Shown here: piece by piece, positions 1 to 8,587 of the stretch | How the letters are laid out: the number at the start of each line of letters is the position of its first letter | Numbering within the stretch: position 1 is the first letter of the stretch | Virus record (IMG/VR): IMGVR_UViG_3300023179_000341 | Location: 1-31,414 of that record | Strand: one strand, 5' to 3' | DNA length: 31,414 nucleotides | DNA from: a virus | Notes under the pieces: model-generated | What the model saw: the letters and a program-made list of their open reading frames with translations, nothing else | What the model was told of the DNA's origin: nothing | Databases searched by the model: none | Position numbers and translations under genes: made by a program

Positions 1-608
1 GTAAGACCAGACAAAGCCTTGTCCAATGGCAAAAGACCACCAACAGCAAGTTTCTGGGCCGTGGCCATCAGATCAATCGAACCGGCTGCATTTGTCGCGC
101 CAGAAGCAATCGCTTCATAGAAACCCTTGGCCGCTTCGGTTGGATTTGCGCCGAAAGTGCGCTGCATATCCAAGATGCGTTTTGCAAAGTCCACTTGGCC
201 GACTTCTGAATCGTCCAGAACGGTCGTAATCCTTGCAACCTGAAGCTCGAGTTCGGCAGCAGAGCCTACCGTGAGAGCGAATGCACGCTGAACGACGTAC
301 AAAGACTGCTGAATGACACCAAAGGCCTGATTCAATGCTGTAATTGGCTTGAACATATTTTCAAGGACGCCCTTGAAAGAAGTCATCTGGTTTGTTGAAT
401 CTTTGATCGACTTGTTGGCTCTTTGAGTAGCTTGAGCCATCGCCGTTGCGAATCTTTCAGTACCCTTTTCAACAAGCTGCATGTCGTCCTTGAGCTTGAT
501 GAACTGGCCTTGAAGATTTCGGATTTGACCATTGGCATTCTTGACGCCAACGACCATGCCGGAAGCATCGAGTATGACGGAAACTACGGTATCAAGTTTC
601 GTTGCCAT
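1..608 (-). CDS. Tail tape measure protein, N-terminal part (cut by window edge)
   Basis: Only about the first 202 residues are present; the reading frame stays open to base 1. The tape measure protein sets tail length and is threaded through the tail tube. The start is ATG at 608, just after the TAA of the chaperone extension at 612. The visible part begins MATKLDTVVSVILDASG and continues with a charged helical stretch (QGQFIKLKDDMQ, then ATQRANKSIKDST). It then shows the typical tape-measure core (AELELQVARITTVLDDSEVGQ and GFYEAIASGATNAAGSIDLM), which resembles the TP901-type core family. Its position directly after a G/GT-type chaperone is the standard order in long-tailed phages. The identification rests on composition, core motif style and synteny. 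Confidence 0.85.
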   Translation of the reverse strand, partial: MATKLDTVVSVILDASGMVVGVKNANGQIRNLQGQFIKLKDDMQLVEKGTERFATAMAQATQRANKSIKDSTNQMTSFKGVLENMFKPITALNQAFGVIQQSLYVVQRAFALTVGSAAELELQVARITTVLDDSEVGQVDFAKRILDMQRTFGANPTEAAKGFYEAIASGATNAAGSIDLMATAQKLAVGGLLPLDKALSGL

Positions 609-611
609 CTC

Positions 612-1049
612 TTATTTTTTCCTTGTCGGTGTTTTTGGCGATGAAGACTCTTTCTTACCGTCGCCGAGAACCATTCTTGCCTTTGTTTGAAACTTGGCAA
701 AATCAAGTTTGGTCAAAAACCATGATAACACATCAATGAACCATTCGGGTTGCTCTGACAACGACCCGTCATCCCACATTGCTCCGGTTTCTGACGCTAC
801 GTGAAGGATACGGAACAGATGCATCGTTTGTCCATCCCACGTAGCCTTGCCTGGGCAGAAACCATACAGCTCTCCACCTTTGGTCACATACATTGGCCAG
901 ATAGGACCATCCTTGTCCGTGAAATCCCATCTGTCTTCTTGGCAACGGCGGAGCTTTTGCAGCTTGCATGTTGAGCAATCAAAAGAGCGGCCTTCTTTTT
1001 GAAGTGCCGCCCCGTCAACGTATGAAAGATCGATGATTGCGCTTAGCTT
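612..1049 (-). CDS. Tail assembly chaperone, C-terminal extension made by -1 frameshift (GT-like)
   Basis: This open frame has no convincing start of its own; its first ATG is at 893 but the frame is open back to the slippery site at 1049-1055. Read after a -1 slip it adds 145 residues to the short chaperone, giving a product of about 298 residues. The extension has a Cys-rich patch (FDCSTCKLQKLRRC) that could bind metal, then WDFTDKDG and a Lys-rich tail. In lambda-like phages the G-T fusion recruits tail tube subunits to the tape measure; the same role is inferred here from position. It ends at a TAA four bases before the tape measure ATG. Confidence 0.8.
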   Translation of the reverse strand, partial: KLSAIIDLSYVDGAALQKEGRSFDCSTCKLQKLRRCQEDRWDFTDKDGPIWPMYVTKGGELYGFCPGKATWDGQTMHLFRILHVASETGAMWDDGSLSEQPEWFIDVLSWFLTKLDFAKFQTKARMVLGDGKKESSSPKTPTRKK

Positions 1050-1507
1050 TTTTTTAGCAAATTCACATCACCAAGGGTCTTTTGCTTTCCTTGAAGCGCA
1101 GTGAAGATTTCTGGAAGGATATCTGAGGCCGCAAGAGAGAGCATGATGTCATCCGAAACAAGTCCATCAGCGCCTTTTTTCATCTCGCTGACATCACCCG
1201 TAAGGATATCCTTGATTGCCACGCGAACCTGAGCAAACATCAGGCTGTAAATCGGCATTTCACCAGTCGATTGTGCCTTCATTGCGATTCCTGCCATCGA
1301 ATCCTTGGCGGAAAGAACATCTTTTACCTTGGAACTTAAAGACAAAACAAAGCGTGTTGGTTGAACTTCTGGATTGAGGTCCAAAATCTGCTCATCAAGA
1401 CTTTCAAGATACTTCGCATAATCTTCGTTTGAGCAACGAACAGCGTCATCCTTCGATGAGATGAATTTGAAAGACAAGTCTTGCGGGCTTGCAAACTTCA
1501 GGGCCAT
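1043..1507 (-). CDS. Tail assembly chaperone, short form (G-like)
   Basis: This is a 154-residue protein starting MALKFASPQDLSF. ATG at 1507 was chosen because AAAGGAGA precedes it at ideal spacing; the frame is open further up to 1579 but that stretch crosses the terminator hairpin. The protein is helical and acidic, of the size and position of lambda gpG-type chaperones, between tail tube and tape measure. It ends LLKKS at a TAA within a run of eight A residues (on the coding strand), which is the frameshift site. No specific family was recognised from residues alone; the call rests on synteny and the frameshift arrangement. Confidence 0.8.
   Translation of the reverse strand: MALKFASPQDLSFKFISSKDDAVRCSNEDYAKYLESLDEQILDLNPEVQPTRFVLSLSSKVKDVLSAKDSMAGIAMKAQSTGEMPIYSLMFAQVRVAIKDILTGDVSEMKKGADGLVSDDIMLSLAASDILPEIFTALQGKQKTLGDVNLLKKS
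1047..1055 (-). promoter_or_regulatory. Programmed -1 ribosomal frameshift site (A AAA AAA G)
   Basis: On the coding strand the end of the short chaperone reads CTA AAA AAA AGC TAA. Eight consecutive A residues form an A AAA AAA slippery heptamer. Slipping back by one base enters a frame with no stop for 145 codons, ending just before the tape measure gene. This matches the arrangement known for G/GT tail chaperones in many long-tailed phages. No strong downstream stem was identified. Confidence 0.8.
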
Positions 1508-1546
1508 AAAATCTCCTTTCCTGGGGGATTCCGACCAATTTAGAGC

Positions 1547-1576
1547 AAAAAAAGAACCCCCGCAATGCAGGGGTTC
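1547..1576 (-). terminator. Rho-independent terminator after tail tube gene
   Basis: On the minus strand a perfect 7-bp stem GAACCCC/GGGGTTC with a 9-base loop is followed by seven T residues. It lies between the tail tube stop (1602) and the chaperone start (1507). It should reduce downstream transcription so that the abundant tube protein is made in excess over chaperone and tape measure. Confidence 0.85.
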
Positions 1577-1601
1577 CACCGTTCTTTGGAGATCTCTATG
1601 A

Positions 1602-2840
1602 TCAGGCGTATTTTACCACGATCTCGTCAGCCGCGTCGAGTGCCTGCTGATAAGCCTTGCCTTCAAACGTGACAGGGATTGAACCATTTTCTGGAACCGA
1701 GATCGAAGGAACCTGGAAGATTGCCTTCGGAATGTCGATTTCCAGGTGGCGTCCGGCAGCGTCACCGAGTTTGAAGTTCAGGTCTTGAGCCTCGAACTGT
1801 TGAACAGCGTTGTAGAAGGCCACCGTGTCTTTGTTGAGGTTCAATTCAATCGAAACGTCAACTTCGAGGCGGCTTGCAGGAACGAAAATCGCTCCGTAAG
1901 CAGCATCAGTGCCCCAGCAGTAGTTCACAATCTCATGGCCGTTTGTCACGGTGATTGTTGCGCTACGAACGCAAGGCATTCCAGGAATGCTTGCCGAGGT
2001 GAATGTACCAACAAGGCCAGTTTGTGGGTTGTCGATGCCTTCTGCTCCGGTCATCACTGGCTCATAGTAGGACAGATAGATTGGAGTTCCAGAGCCATCA
2101 GCGTCAGCCAAAGCCGCGCCGTCGAGAGTGATAACGTCGCCCGTGACAGAGACGACCTTACGAGCAGAGCCGGAGGGTGTATCAGCCGAACGGGTTGTTC
2201 CGTCAGCCTCGACCAACATCACGAAAGAACCGACAGGGAATTGCTTTCCTTCGCCGGCCTGCAAGGTAACGGTTTGGCCTCCGTCGTTATCAACGGTCGA
2301 TTTGCCAATGCCGACCAAGTAGCTTTCAACGCCCATTCCGGACCAGTTGAGCTGTGATTGTCCGTCGCCTGGCAGGGAAATCTCACACGCATCCACAAAA
2401 AGCCCCCGGGACATTTTGCACCATTTATCGCCCACTTCGAACATGGTGAAAGTAATCGAAGGATCTTCAGAAGAATCGTATTGAACTTCAGCAGGAATGC
2501 TTTCCTTGCCGAGCAGCGACTTCCAAAGGACGCGCAAGCCACCTTCAAGTTCAGCAACACCCTGAGCAGCAGCAGTGTCAATGTTGACCATCGTGGGCAA
2601 CGACCACTCAAGGGCTTTCTTTTCCTTGATTGTGTTGTTGTTATGGCGACCGGAGCGGTGAGGAGACGAGTTGATGGGTTGACTGAAGTTGATTGAACCA
2701 CCCGAAAGGGCAAAGAAGTAATCAGCAGCGGCAGGAACAACCATGGTTCCGCGTGTTCCCTCTTGCTTGATGAAGAAACGCTGATTCAAAGACGAGCTGT
2801 CACCTGTACTGGCATAAATTGAGGCATAATTCTTTGCCAT
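1602..2840 (-). CDS. Major tail tube protein
   Basis: This 412-residue protein forms the stacked rings of the tail tube. It begins MAKNYASIYAST and has a beta-rich composition. Features include an FFIKQEG...GTMVVP segment near the N-terminus, a central region rich in Gly, Asp and Thr (about residues 190-270) that could be an inserted surface domain, and a C-terminal half with ASRLEVDVSIELNLNKDTVAFYNAVQQF and IPVTFEGKAYQQ, typical of tube proteins. A GGAAGGAT ribosome site lies upstream of the ATG. It sits between the tail terminator and the chaperone and is followed by a strong terminator, as expected for a highly expressed structural gene. Confidence 0.85.
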   Translation of the reverse strand: MAKNYASIYASTGDSSSLNQRFFIKQEGTRGTMVVPAAADYFFALSGGSINFSQPINSSPHRSGRHNNNTIKEKKALEWSLPTMVNIDTAAAQGVAELEGGLRVLWKSLLGKESIPAEVQYDSSEDPSITFTMFEVGDKWCKMSRGLFVDACEISLPGDGQSQLNWSGMGVESYLVGIGKSTVDNDGGQTVTLQAGEGKQFPVGSFVMLVEADGTTRSADTPSGSARKVVSVTGDVITLDGAALADADGSGTPIYLSYYEPVMTGAEGIDNPQTGLVGTFTSASIPGMPCVRSATITVTNGHEIVNYCWGTDAAYGAIFVPASRLEVDVSIELNLNKDTVAFYNAVQQFEAQDLNFKLGDAAGRHLEIDIPKAIFQVPSISVPENGSIPVTFEGKAYQQALDAADEIVVKYA

Positions 2841-2906
2841 TTTCTAATCCTTCCATGAACCTGAATATTCGCCACTCAATCCTTGAGATGGTTGTATAAA
2901 ACGACT

Positions 2907-3347
2907 TTAACATACATCGACGTACTTTTTCCGGTACTGAACACTGAAAAGCAGGGTCGTCGTATAGAACGGCCTGACCAAGTTCAGATCGGGTGTATTC
3001 TGAAGGTACAATACATGAATCACACCCGGTATCCCAAGATTAGGGATGGCTCCAATGACCTGTTCAACTTCTTGGCGCTTGTCCAGAAGTGTTCTCATGT
3101 TCACGGTCGATGTTGAACTGCCCTTGAGGGCGATCTCCACGGCAATTTGCCAATCAACGAGGATTTCGCCTCTTTGGTGGGTGAAAGATTGTCCGTTGTC
3201 ATAGATTTGGATGTAAGGAATTTCATGGTCATGGACCTCTGAGAATTCGAGTTTGATATTCTCACTCTCGACCTTTTTGACCCAGGCCAGTGTCTTGATC
3301 CGGTTCTCAATCGCGTCGAGAATTGTTGAGTCATTGGCGACTGGCAT
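2907..3347 (-). CDS. Tail terminator / tail completion protein
   Basis: This 146-residue protein starts MPVANDSTILDAIENRIK. ATG at 3347 was chosen over an in-frame TTG at 3353 because GAGGAAA lies 9 bases upstream. The pattern of an N-terminal helix, then alternating strands (PYIQIYDNGQSF, VDWQIAVEIALKG) and a long helix (MRTLLDKRQEVEQVIGAI) matches the tail-terminator fold of the lambda gpU / HK97 gp10-neighbour type. It overlaps the gp10-like gene by 17 bases, so the two are probably translationally coupled. It lies directly before the tail tube gene, the usual place. Exact family assignment is by fold pattern and synteny. Confidence 0.7.
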   Translation of the reverse strand: MPVANDSTILDAIENRIKTLAWVKKVESENIKLEFSEVHDHEIPYIQIYDNGQSFTHQRGEILVDWQIAVEIALKGSSTSTVNMRTLLDKRQEVEQVIGAIPNLGIPGVIHVLYLQNTPDLNLVRPFYTTTLLFSVQYRKKYVDVC

Positions 3348-3813
3348 TATCAATTTCCTCGCGCAACATCTGGATTATGGTTTTCTCGTTTTCTTCAACC
3401 GCTGGACGGACGAAAGGTCTTTCCTTCAAGCGACCAGTTTTCTTGTCAAAGACACCCTTTGAGGGTCGACCAATTCTTCCAAGTCTTTCGTAATTCTTCA
3501 ATATCATGCCGAGAATCTTGTTTGGACTTGTGCCCTTGAGATTCTTTGTTCCGTATTCATGGAAGCGGGCATAAAAAACACCATAAACACCTGCTTCAAC
3601 TATCGTTTTGCCGCCAAGTGTTCTGATTTTATAGCTGATACTGTTTACGGTTTTACTTGAATCCTTGATGTCTTGACGGATGGCGTTGATTTTCATTTGT
3701 CCCGCAAGGAACATCCCGATGCGATGGCCTGCCTTGTCGAATGTTTCCCGTGAAACAAATGCATCAAGACGACGCTCAAGAAGCTCTATGCGTTTAAACT
3801 CAACTTGTGCCAT
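3331..3813 (-). CDS. HK97 gp10-like head-tail joining protein
   Basis: This 160-residue protein (MAQVEFKRIELLERRL...) carries the hallmark of the gp10/minor-capsid completion family: GVYGVFYARFHEYGTKNLKG, followed by a basic linker and a C-terminal PFVRPAVEENEKTI. In this family the YxxxxEyGT segment and the late RPFxRPA motif are conserved. It helps join head and tail. The start ATG shares one base with the stop of the gp6-like gene (TGATG), so translation is coupled. Confidence 0.85.
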   Translation of the reverse strand: MAQVEFKRIELLERRLDAFVSRETFDKAGHRIGMFLAGQMKINAIRQDIKDSSKTVNSISYKIRTLGGKTIVEAGVYGVFYARFHEYGTKNLKGTSPNKILGMILKNYERLGRIGRPSKGVFDKKTGRLKERPFVRPAVEENEKTIIQMLREEIDNASRQ

Positions 3814-4436
3814 CAGCTATTGCCCACCGAGGATGGGGTCAACGGCGCATCCAGGCGACGATGCGGTTCAAGAAGTTCGACAACTTCCGGCGGCATACCC
3901 TGAGAGAAGCTGATAGTCTCCTGATTCTTCCCTTTGCCCTTGACGCCGAGCCTTCTGTCAGCCCGCATTTGATACATCCATTCGACGAGCAGTAAGCAGG
4001 CGTGTTGCAGATCTGCCGGCAGGTTTGGACCCGCACCAGGAGATACAACACTCTTATATCCTGCATTGTATGTGACCTTGATATTGAGGTTTGCTCGCAT
4101 GAAGCGTCCGTACCGAAGCACGACAACGCCCGCATCTTCAATATCGTATTGAGCAGGATCGTATGGAGTCAAAAAATCCCATGCGGGATCGTCATAAAGT
4201 GATGTCGGTTTTTCGGCAGGGTATTGTTTGAGCATGATTCTGTCTGAACTTCTGCCATCCTGACGTTCAGTATGTGCTTGATAAATCAACTTTCTATCAA
4301 GGTGACGCTCAATACGCTCGCTTGCCGTATTGATATAGAGTTCGAGTTTTGCATCTTGGCTGACATCTGCACTTGAAATGTCCAAGTGTACTTTTGCAGT
4401 AGCGACCGTGACCAAAGCATTAGAGTTCAGGGTCAT
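3813..4436 (-). CDS. gp6-like head-tail connector
   Basis: This 207-residue protein forms the connector ring below the portal. It begins MTLNSNALVTVATAKVHLDIS, followed by a helix (DAKLELYINTASERIERHLDRKL), a beta-hairpin region (SDRIMLKQYPAEKPTSLYDD, VVLRYGRFMRANLNIKVTYNAGYK) and a C-terminal helix (PADLQHACLLLVEWMYQMRADRRLG). This is the layout of HK97 gp6 / SPP1 gp15-type connectors, including the NIKVTYNAGY motif that precedes the last helix. It overlaps the upstream 83-residue gene by 17 bases. Confidence 0.85.
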   Translation of the reverse strand: MTLNSNALVTVATAKVHLDISSADVSQDAKLELYINTASERIERHLDRKLIYQAHTERQDGRSSDRIMLKQYPAEKPTSLYDDPAWDFLTPYDPAQYDIEDAGVVVLRYGRFMRANLNIKVTYNAGYKSVVSPGAGPNLPADLQHACLLLVEWMYQMRADRRLGVKGKGKNQETISFSQGMPPEVVELLEPHRRLDAPLTPSSVGNS

Positions 4437-4671
4437 CCTTCACCTCCGCCTTTGGAAGCTGACGATTTCTGCCTCTTGTTGGAAGAATCTTGGCTTCAGC
4501 TTGAACAACAACATCTTCGATTTTGATGAATTTGTTCAATGGCAAGGCGAGCAGTTTTGGAAGACTGACTTCAGAAACTTCCTTTATCTCATTGAGCTTG
4601 AATTTGGTTGCGCCTTGTTCAAGAAAGACAACGATATGATCATCTGGACCGCAATATTTAACTTTTGCCAT
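4420..4671 (-). CDS. Small structural-module protein, function unknown
   Basis: An 83-residue protein starting MAKVKYCGPDDHIVVFLEQG. ATG at 4671 was chosen because GAGGTG lies just upstream; the longer frame to 4701 has no ribosome site. It is predicted mostly beta with a Lys/Arg-rich end (RGRNRQLPKAEVKDD). Its initiation region abuts the stop of the glycine-rich protein and its end overlaps the connector gene, so it belongs to the same transcription unit. Small proteins at this place are sometimes head-completion factors, but no family was recognised. Confidence 0.65.
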   Translation of the reverse strand: MAKVKYCGPDDHIVVFLEQGATKFKLNEIKEVSEVSLPKLLALPLNKFIKIEDVVVQAEAKILPTRGRNRQLPKAEVKDDPEL

Positions 4672-4679
4672 GAGACACC

Positions 4680-5483
4680 TCAATAAGATATGACGATGCA
4701 AACTCCAGCAGCGCCACTTCCGCCCGCTCCAGAGCTGGTTCCTTTTGAAGCACCGCCTCCGCCACCGCCGCCGCCGTAAGATGAACCTGCAATGCCGTTG
4801 TCGCCCGCTCCAGTTGGCCTGCCGTAGCCTCCAGAGCCACCGGAACCACCGGGGCCGATTTGTGCTGTACTGCCAGAACCACCCGCTTGTGATGTTGTAA
4901 CACAGCCTCCGCCCGCTCCGCCTGAACCGGGAGCATTGACGGTATCAGCAGCAGACTCACCAGCCGTGATTCTTCCACCCGCTCCACGAACACCGCCCTG
5001 TCTTGCAGAGCCGCCTTCGGAGAATTGCAGGGTGATACGTCCAGAAAGGAACTTTCCGGCCCCTGCGCCGCCTTTTCCGCCGAGAGCCTTGGCATATGCG
5101 CCAAAAGAAGAAAGATTGCCGTCAGAGCCGTCTTTGCCGTTATATCCGTTGGTCGAAACAGAAGCTCCACCAGCCCCGCCAGTCCCGACCGTGACCGAGA
5201 CGGTTGAGGTCAGATCTGTCGCAATCAAGTCCTTGACGACAAGTTGGCCGCCAGAGCCTCCTGCGCCGCCGCATTGTGAGCCGGTTGTGCCATAAGAACC
5301 AGAACCGCCGCCTCCGCCACCGCCAATCAGAATGACTCGCACTTGCTTGCAGCCGCTTGGCTTTGTCCAAGTTCCATTGGCTGAGAATGTTTGAACGTCT
5401 GGATCGATTCCGCCACCGGAAGGCACAGCAATGAGACTGCGCTTTCCTGTTTCGTCATCGACTGCAATGAGTCGCTGAGTCAT
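4680..5483 (-). CDS. Glycine-rich adhesin-like protein
   Basis: This 267-residue protein is dominated by glycine runs such as IGGGGGGGSGSYG and SYGGGGGGGGASKG. After a short N-terminal part (MTQRLIAVDDETGKRSLIAV) comes FSANGTWTKPSGCKQVRVILIGG and the end is GAAGVCIVISY. This FxxNGTWTKP...VxVxLIGGGGGG...GVxIVxY plan is that of glycine-rich beta-sandwich domains found at the tips of phage fibres (Gp38-like adhesins) and in many phage surface proteins. AAGGA lies 7 bases before the ATG. Its place between the long fibre and the connectors fits a fibre tip or surface adhesin; receptor binding is inferred. Confidence 0.75.
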   Translation of the reverse strand: MTQRLIAVDDETGKRSLIAVPSGGGIDPDVQTFSANGTWTKPSGCKQVRVILIGGGGGGGSGSYGTTGSQCGGAGGSGGQLVVKDLIATDLTSTVSVTVGTGGAGGASVSTNGYNGKDGSDGNLSSFGAYAKALGGKGGAGAGKFLSGRITLQFSEGGSARQGGVRGAGGRITAGESAADTVNAPGSGGAGGGCVTTSQAGGSGSTAQIGPGGSGGSGGYGRPTGAGDNGIAGSSYGGGGGGGGASKGTSSGAGGSGAAGVCIVISY

Positions 5484-5499
5484 TGTTCAATCCTTTGAT

Positions 5500-5529
5500 A
5501 AAAGGCGAGGCAGATTTCTCCACCTCGCC
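5500..5529 (-). terminator. Rho-independent terminator after long fibre gene
   Basis: On the minus strand a 7-bp perfect stem GGCGAGG/CCTCGCC with a 12-base loop is followed by TTTTAT. It lies between the long fibre stop (5537) and the glycine-rich gene start (5483). Confidence 0.75.
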
Positions 5530-5536
5530 AGGTCAA

Positions 5537-8386
5537 TCAGTATTCAAACTCATAGACCGGCTGGAAGGCAATCTCTGTTGCAGAGATAGCACGTCCAACG
5601 CAGTACACCGAGTTTCCTGACTCAAAGCCAGTCAGCACTTGAACCACTTCACCAGCGGTTTTGGAGACAAAGCACTTCTTGCCTGGAACAAGCCCAGAGA
5701 AGCCGCCGACAACGGTTCCTTCCTTGATAACAACCTTGCCAGAAGCGCCGGAAGCGATGCTTGCAGCAGCGATGACCAAGGCAGCGTCGCTCATATCCAA
5801 GTCAGCATCAGCGAGGTCGATGTTGCCATTGGGCTTGATATAGCAGATCTTGCCAGCAGAGATTGCAGCGTCGGCAGTCTTGCTGATGAGGTTGAGTTCA
5901 GAAACGACAACTTCCAGAGCGTCGATTTCGCCTTGAAGCGCCAACTCAGCAGCAGCCGCACGAACCTCTTCGGCATCCACTTCAGCTTGAACCGCTGCAA
6001 CGGCTGCGGCTCTGTCCAAAAGCTCTTGAGCAAGGTCAGCTTCAACCGCATCAATCTCGCCTTGCAACGCTGTGTCGGCAGCCGCCCTGTCGAGAAGCTC
6101 TTGTGCCAGGTCACCGGCAACGGCGTCGATATTGCCTTGAAGAGTTGTATCAGCAGCAGCTCTATCTAGGAGTTCCTGAGCCAAATCAGCTTCAACAGCG
6201 TCCACTTCGCCTTGCAGTGCAAGTTCAGCAGCTTCAGCGCGTGATTGTTCAGCAGAAACAGCGGCAGCGCGGTCGAGGATTTCTTGGGCCAAGTCTGCCT
6301 CAACGGCATCAACTTCACCCTGAAGTGCGGCTTCAGCGGCCTCAGCACGACCTTTTTCGACCAACACAGCAGCGTCAGCATAGGCTTGAGCATCGAGCTG
6401 AGCCTTGGCAACCGAACCAGCGCCAGAGCCTTCGATAACATCTAGGCGTGTGTCGAGAGCGCCTTCAGCAGCAAGAGCGCGAGTCTCTTCAGCGGCGATG
6501 TCGCCTTCAAGTGCAGTGACGGCAGAAGCTCTTGCGAGTTCTTCAGCGTCAACTTCAGCCTGAACAGCAGCGATGGAGTTCGTGATTGTGACAGCGAAGT
6601 TTCCATCAGCACCGAGCGCGTCAGAAAGCTCTTTCAACGTGTCAAGGATTGCAGGAGCGCCGTTTACAAGGTCTGCAACCTTCTGGTCGGCATACGCTTG
6701 AGCAGAAGACAATGTGCTTGCATCGCCACTTGAGCGAGCAGATTGTTCAGCAGAGATTGCCGCATCAAGTTGTGCTTTCGAGACGGCATCTTGCGCATCA
6801 ACTGCGTCAGCAATGTTCTTGACTGCCATCGACGAAACATCGAGCTGGCGACCTGTGAGCTTAATCTTACCGCGAACGCCTGTTCCGGTGGTTTCAGCGG
6901 TCGTGATGTTGATGTCACCGCCGTTGACGTTTGGTTGCAATCCGTAGCTATCGGATTCAACGAAAATCGAACGCCCTGTCGATGCGGCAGCATAAGCATT
7001 GCCCATCGAGATGACGTACAGGTCAGAGTCAGTTGACGAGAACACATACGAGAATGTGTACAGGTACTGCTTGCCCAGGTCACCGATGCTGCGCTCGTTG
7101 GACTTGTGTGGGACAGTGCTTGAAACGTAAACGACGTTTCCGCCATCAGAAGATGTCAGGTTCGACGCTTGTCTTGGAGCAGAGTCGTCATCAAGGTCGC
7201 AGTAAGCCGAAGGGCCATTGACCGACAAAGCGTTGAAGTTGAAGTTCTTGGCAAACACGGACACGCGACGGTTGAAGTCGTTTGTCGATGCCGTCAATGT
7301 TGCTGTTCCACCGCAATATCCACCAGAAGCGTTCAGGATTGTCGCCATTCCACCATTTGGATGCTGGTTGAGGACGATGTTTCCAAAGTGGATGTTGTTC
7401 ACATGCAAGCCGACGTTGATGCCGCTGACCGTGAAGGAGGAATAGAACAAGCAAGAATGGAACTGCGCTTGAGCAATGGCGTTGTTGTGGCCATACAGCG
7501 TGACTGCGCTGTTGAAAGTGACTTGGTTGAAGTACAGCTTTCCAGCAGGCGACGTGACTGTTTGCCAGTTGAAATCGCAAGCACCAATCAGAACGACGTT
7601 TGTGAATCCAGAACGGCAATCGTTTGCTGCTGCCTGGTTGAAGTCAGAAGCCATTGTGAAGCTGCTTGCCGTGATTCGTACCGCATCTCTGACAGCACCA
7701 ACGACGAACACGTTCGCTTTAAGAGCAACAGCTCCGGCTTCGGCATAGCTACCAGCGTGCATCAAAACGACGTAGCGTTTCGTTGGAGTCGCATCAGTGA
7801 TGGATGCCAAAGCAGCGGTCAGGCTTGCAAATGGCTTGTGCTGACCACCGTTTCCGGTTGAGTCATTGCCGGATTTGGAAACCCAAACAACCTGCGCGTC
7901 TTTGAGGTCTTGCAAGGTTGTGATTGAGGTTTGGAGCGCAGTGTCTCCTGCTTGGCGGTCAAGAATCTCTTGAGCCAGGTCGGATTGCAGTTCGGAAATG
8001 TCTCCGCCAAGTCCACCAGAAGCAGAAAGGATTTCTGCGTCGGTGTATGCCTTTGCGTCAACCAATGTGGAAGCGTCACCAGCGGCGCGGTCAAGCAATT
8101 CTTGAGCAAGAGCGGCTTCCACTGCGTCAACTTCTGCCTGCACTGGAGCAACAGCGCCAGAAGCGGCTGAATCTGCATATCCTTTGGATGCAAGGTCAGA
8201 AGAATCAACCGGAGCGCCGACGTTGGTGATAACTGCTCCGCCGATGTCGAGCTTTCCGCCAACTTCTTTGATGTCAGCAAGCGAGCCGATGGCCAACTTG
8301 CCGAGCTTGAGTTCCATGGTCTGGGATTCGACACGCTTTTGCTTCGTGCCATCCCAGTGAATCAACTGAAAATTCTGCGTGGCCAT
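5537..8386 (-). CDS. Long repetitive fibre protein (tail or head fibre)
   Basis: A 949-residue protein with AGGAGG 8 bases before its ATG. N-terminal part: MATQNFQLIHWDGTKQKRVE, a short attachment-like region. It then has a first coiled-coil block, a beta-helix-like region (about residues 165-480, with KSGNDSTGNGGQHKPFASLTAAL, typical of pectate-lyase-like fibres), and a long second coiled-coil block rich in Ala, Glu and Asp with six copies of a LAQE(L/I)LDR(A/Q)A motif and ALQGEVDAVE units. It ends in a beta domain (SAGKICYIKPNGNIDLAD to the C-terminal VYEFEY) that resembles the end of the 415-residue neighbour. No obvious catalytic residues were seen. Its location beside the capsid gene leaves open a capsid-attached fibre instead of a tail fibre. 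Confidence 0.8.
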   Translation of the reverse strand: MATQNFQLIHWDGTKQKRVESQTMELKLGKLAIGSLADIKEVGGKLDIGGAVITNVGAPVDSSDLASKGYADSAASGAVAPVQAEVDAVEAALAQELLDRAAGDASTLVDAKAYTDAEILSASGGLGGDISELQSDLAQEILDRQAGDTALQTSITTLQDLKDAQVVWVSKSGNDSTGNGGQHKPFASLTAALASITDATPTKRYVVLMHAGSYAEAGAVALKANVFVVGAVRDAVRITASSFTMASDFNQAAANDCRSGFTNVVLIGACDFNWQTVTSPAGKLYFNQVTFNSAVTLYGHNNAIAQAQFHSCLFYSSFTVSGINVGLHVNNIHFGNIVLNQHPNGGMATILNASGGYCGGTATLTASTNDFNRRVSVFAKNFNFNALSVNGPSAYCDLDDDSAPRQASNLTSSDGGNVVYVSSTVPHKSNERSIGDLGKQYLYTFSYVFSSTDSDLYVISMGNAYAAASTGRSIFVESDSYGLQPNVNGGDINITTAETTGTGVRGKIKLTGRQLDVSSMAVKNIADAVDAQDAVSKAQLDAAISAEQSARSSGDASTLSSAQAYADQKVADLVNGAPAILDTLKELSDALGADGNFAVTITNSIAAVQAEVDAEELARASAVTALEGDIAAEETRALAAEGALDTRLDVIEGSGAGSVAKAQLDAQAYADAAVLVEKGRAEAAEAALQGEVDAVEADLAQEILDRAAAVSAEQSRAEAAELALQGEVDAVEADLAQELLDRAAADTTLQGNIDAVAGDLAQELLDRAAADTALQGEIDAVEADLAQELLDRAAAVAAVQAEVDAEEVRAAAAELALQGEIDALEVVVSELNLISKTADAAISAGKICYIKPNGNIDLADADLDMSDAALVIAAASIASGASGKVVIKEGTVVGGFSGLVPGKKCFVSKTAGEVVQVLTGFESGNSVYCVGRAISATEIAFQPVYEFEY

Positions 8387-8388
8387 GT

Positions 8389-8586
8389 CTATTCCTCCTC
8401 AAATTTTACAAGAATTGTTAGGGTCGCTTTTTTTTCATATTTCTCGCACAACTTCTCAAACTTCCTGTTTGCAGATTGGTAGATGGTATCATCAAACTCT
8501 TCAAAGAAGGTTGCCAATTTCTGGTCATCTTTTATTGAGTCGACGGGTATTCCTTCAATGAATATTTTGCGCTTGTCTTCACTCAT
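8389..8586 (-). CDS. Small acidic protein, function unknown
   Basis: A 65-residue protein starting MSEDKRKIFIEGIPVDSIKDD. ATG at 8586 was chosen because GAGG lies 6 bases upstream, inside the end of the 415-residue gene, whose TGA is at 8588; the longer frame to 8667 has no start signal. It is highly charged and helical (FEEFDDTIYQSANRKFEKLCEKYEKKATL). It lies between two fibre-like genes and is probably co-translated; a chaperone or linker role is possible but unsupported. Confidence 0.65.
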   Translation of the reverse strand: MSEDKRKIFIEGIPVDSIKDDQKLATFFEEFDDTIYQSANRKFEKLCEKYEKKATLTILVKFEEE

Positions 8587-8587
8587 T

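Noticed and set aside
612-893. Independent 93-residue gene with ATG at 893
   Set aside because: There is no ribosome site, and the frame is open back to the slippery site, so it is the frameshift extension of the chaperone.
1746-2357. 203-codon plus-strand ORF opposite the tail tube
   Set aside because: Shadow of the tail tube frame with no start signal or motif.
7169-7861. 230-codon plus-strand ORF opposite the long fibre
   Set aside because: It mirrors the repetitive codon use of the fibre gene and has no recognisable motif or start signal.
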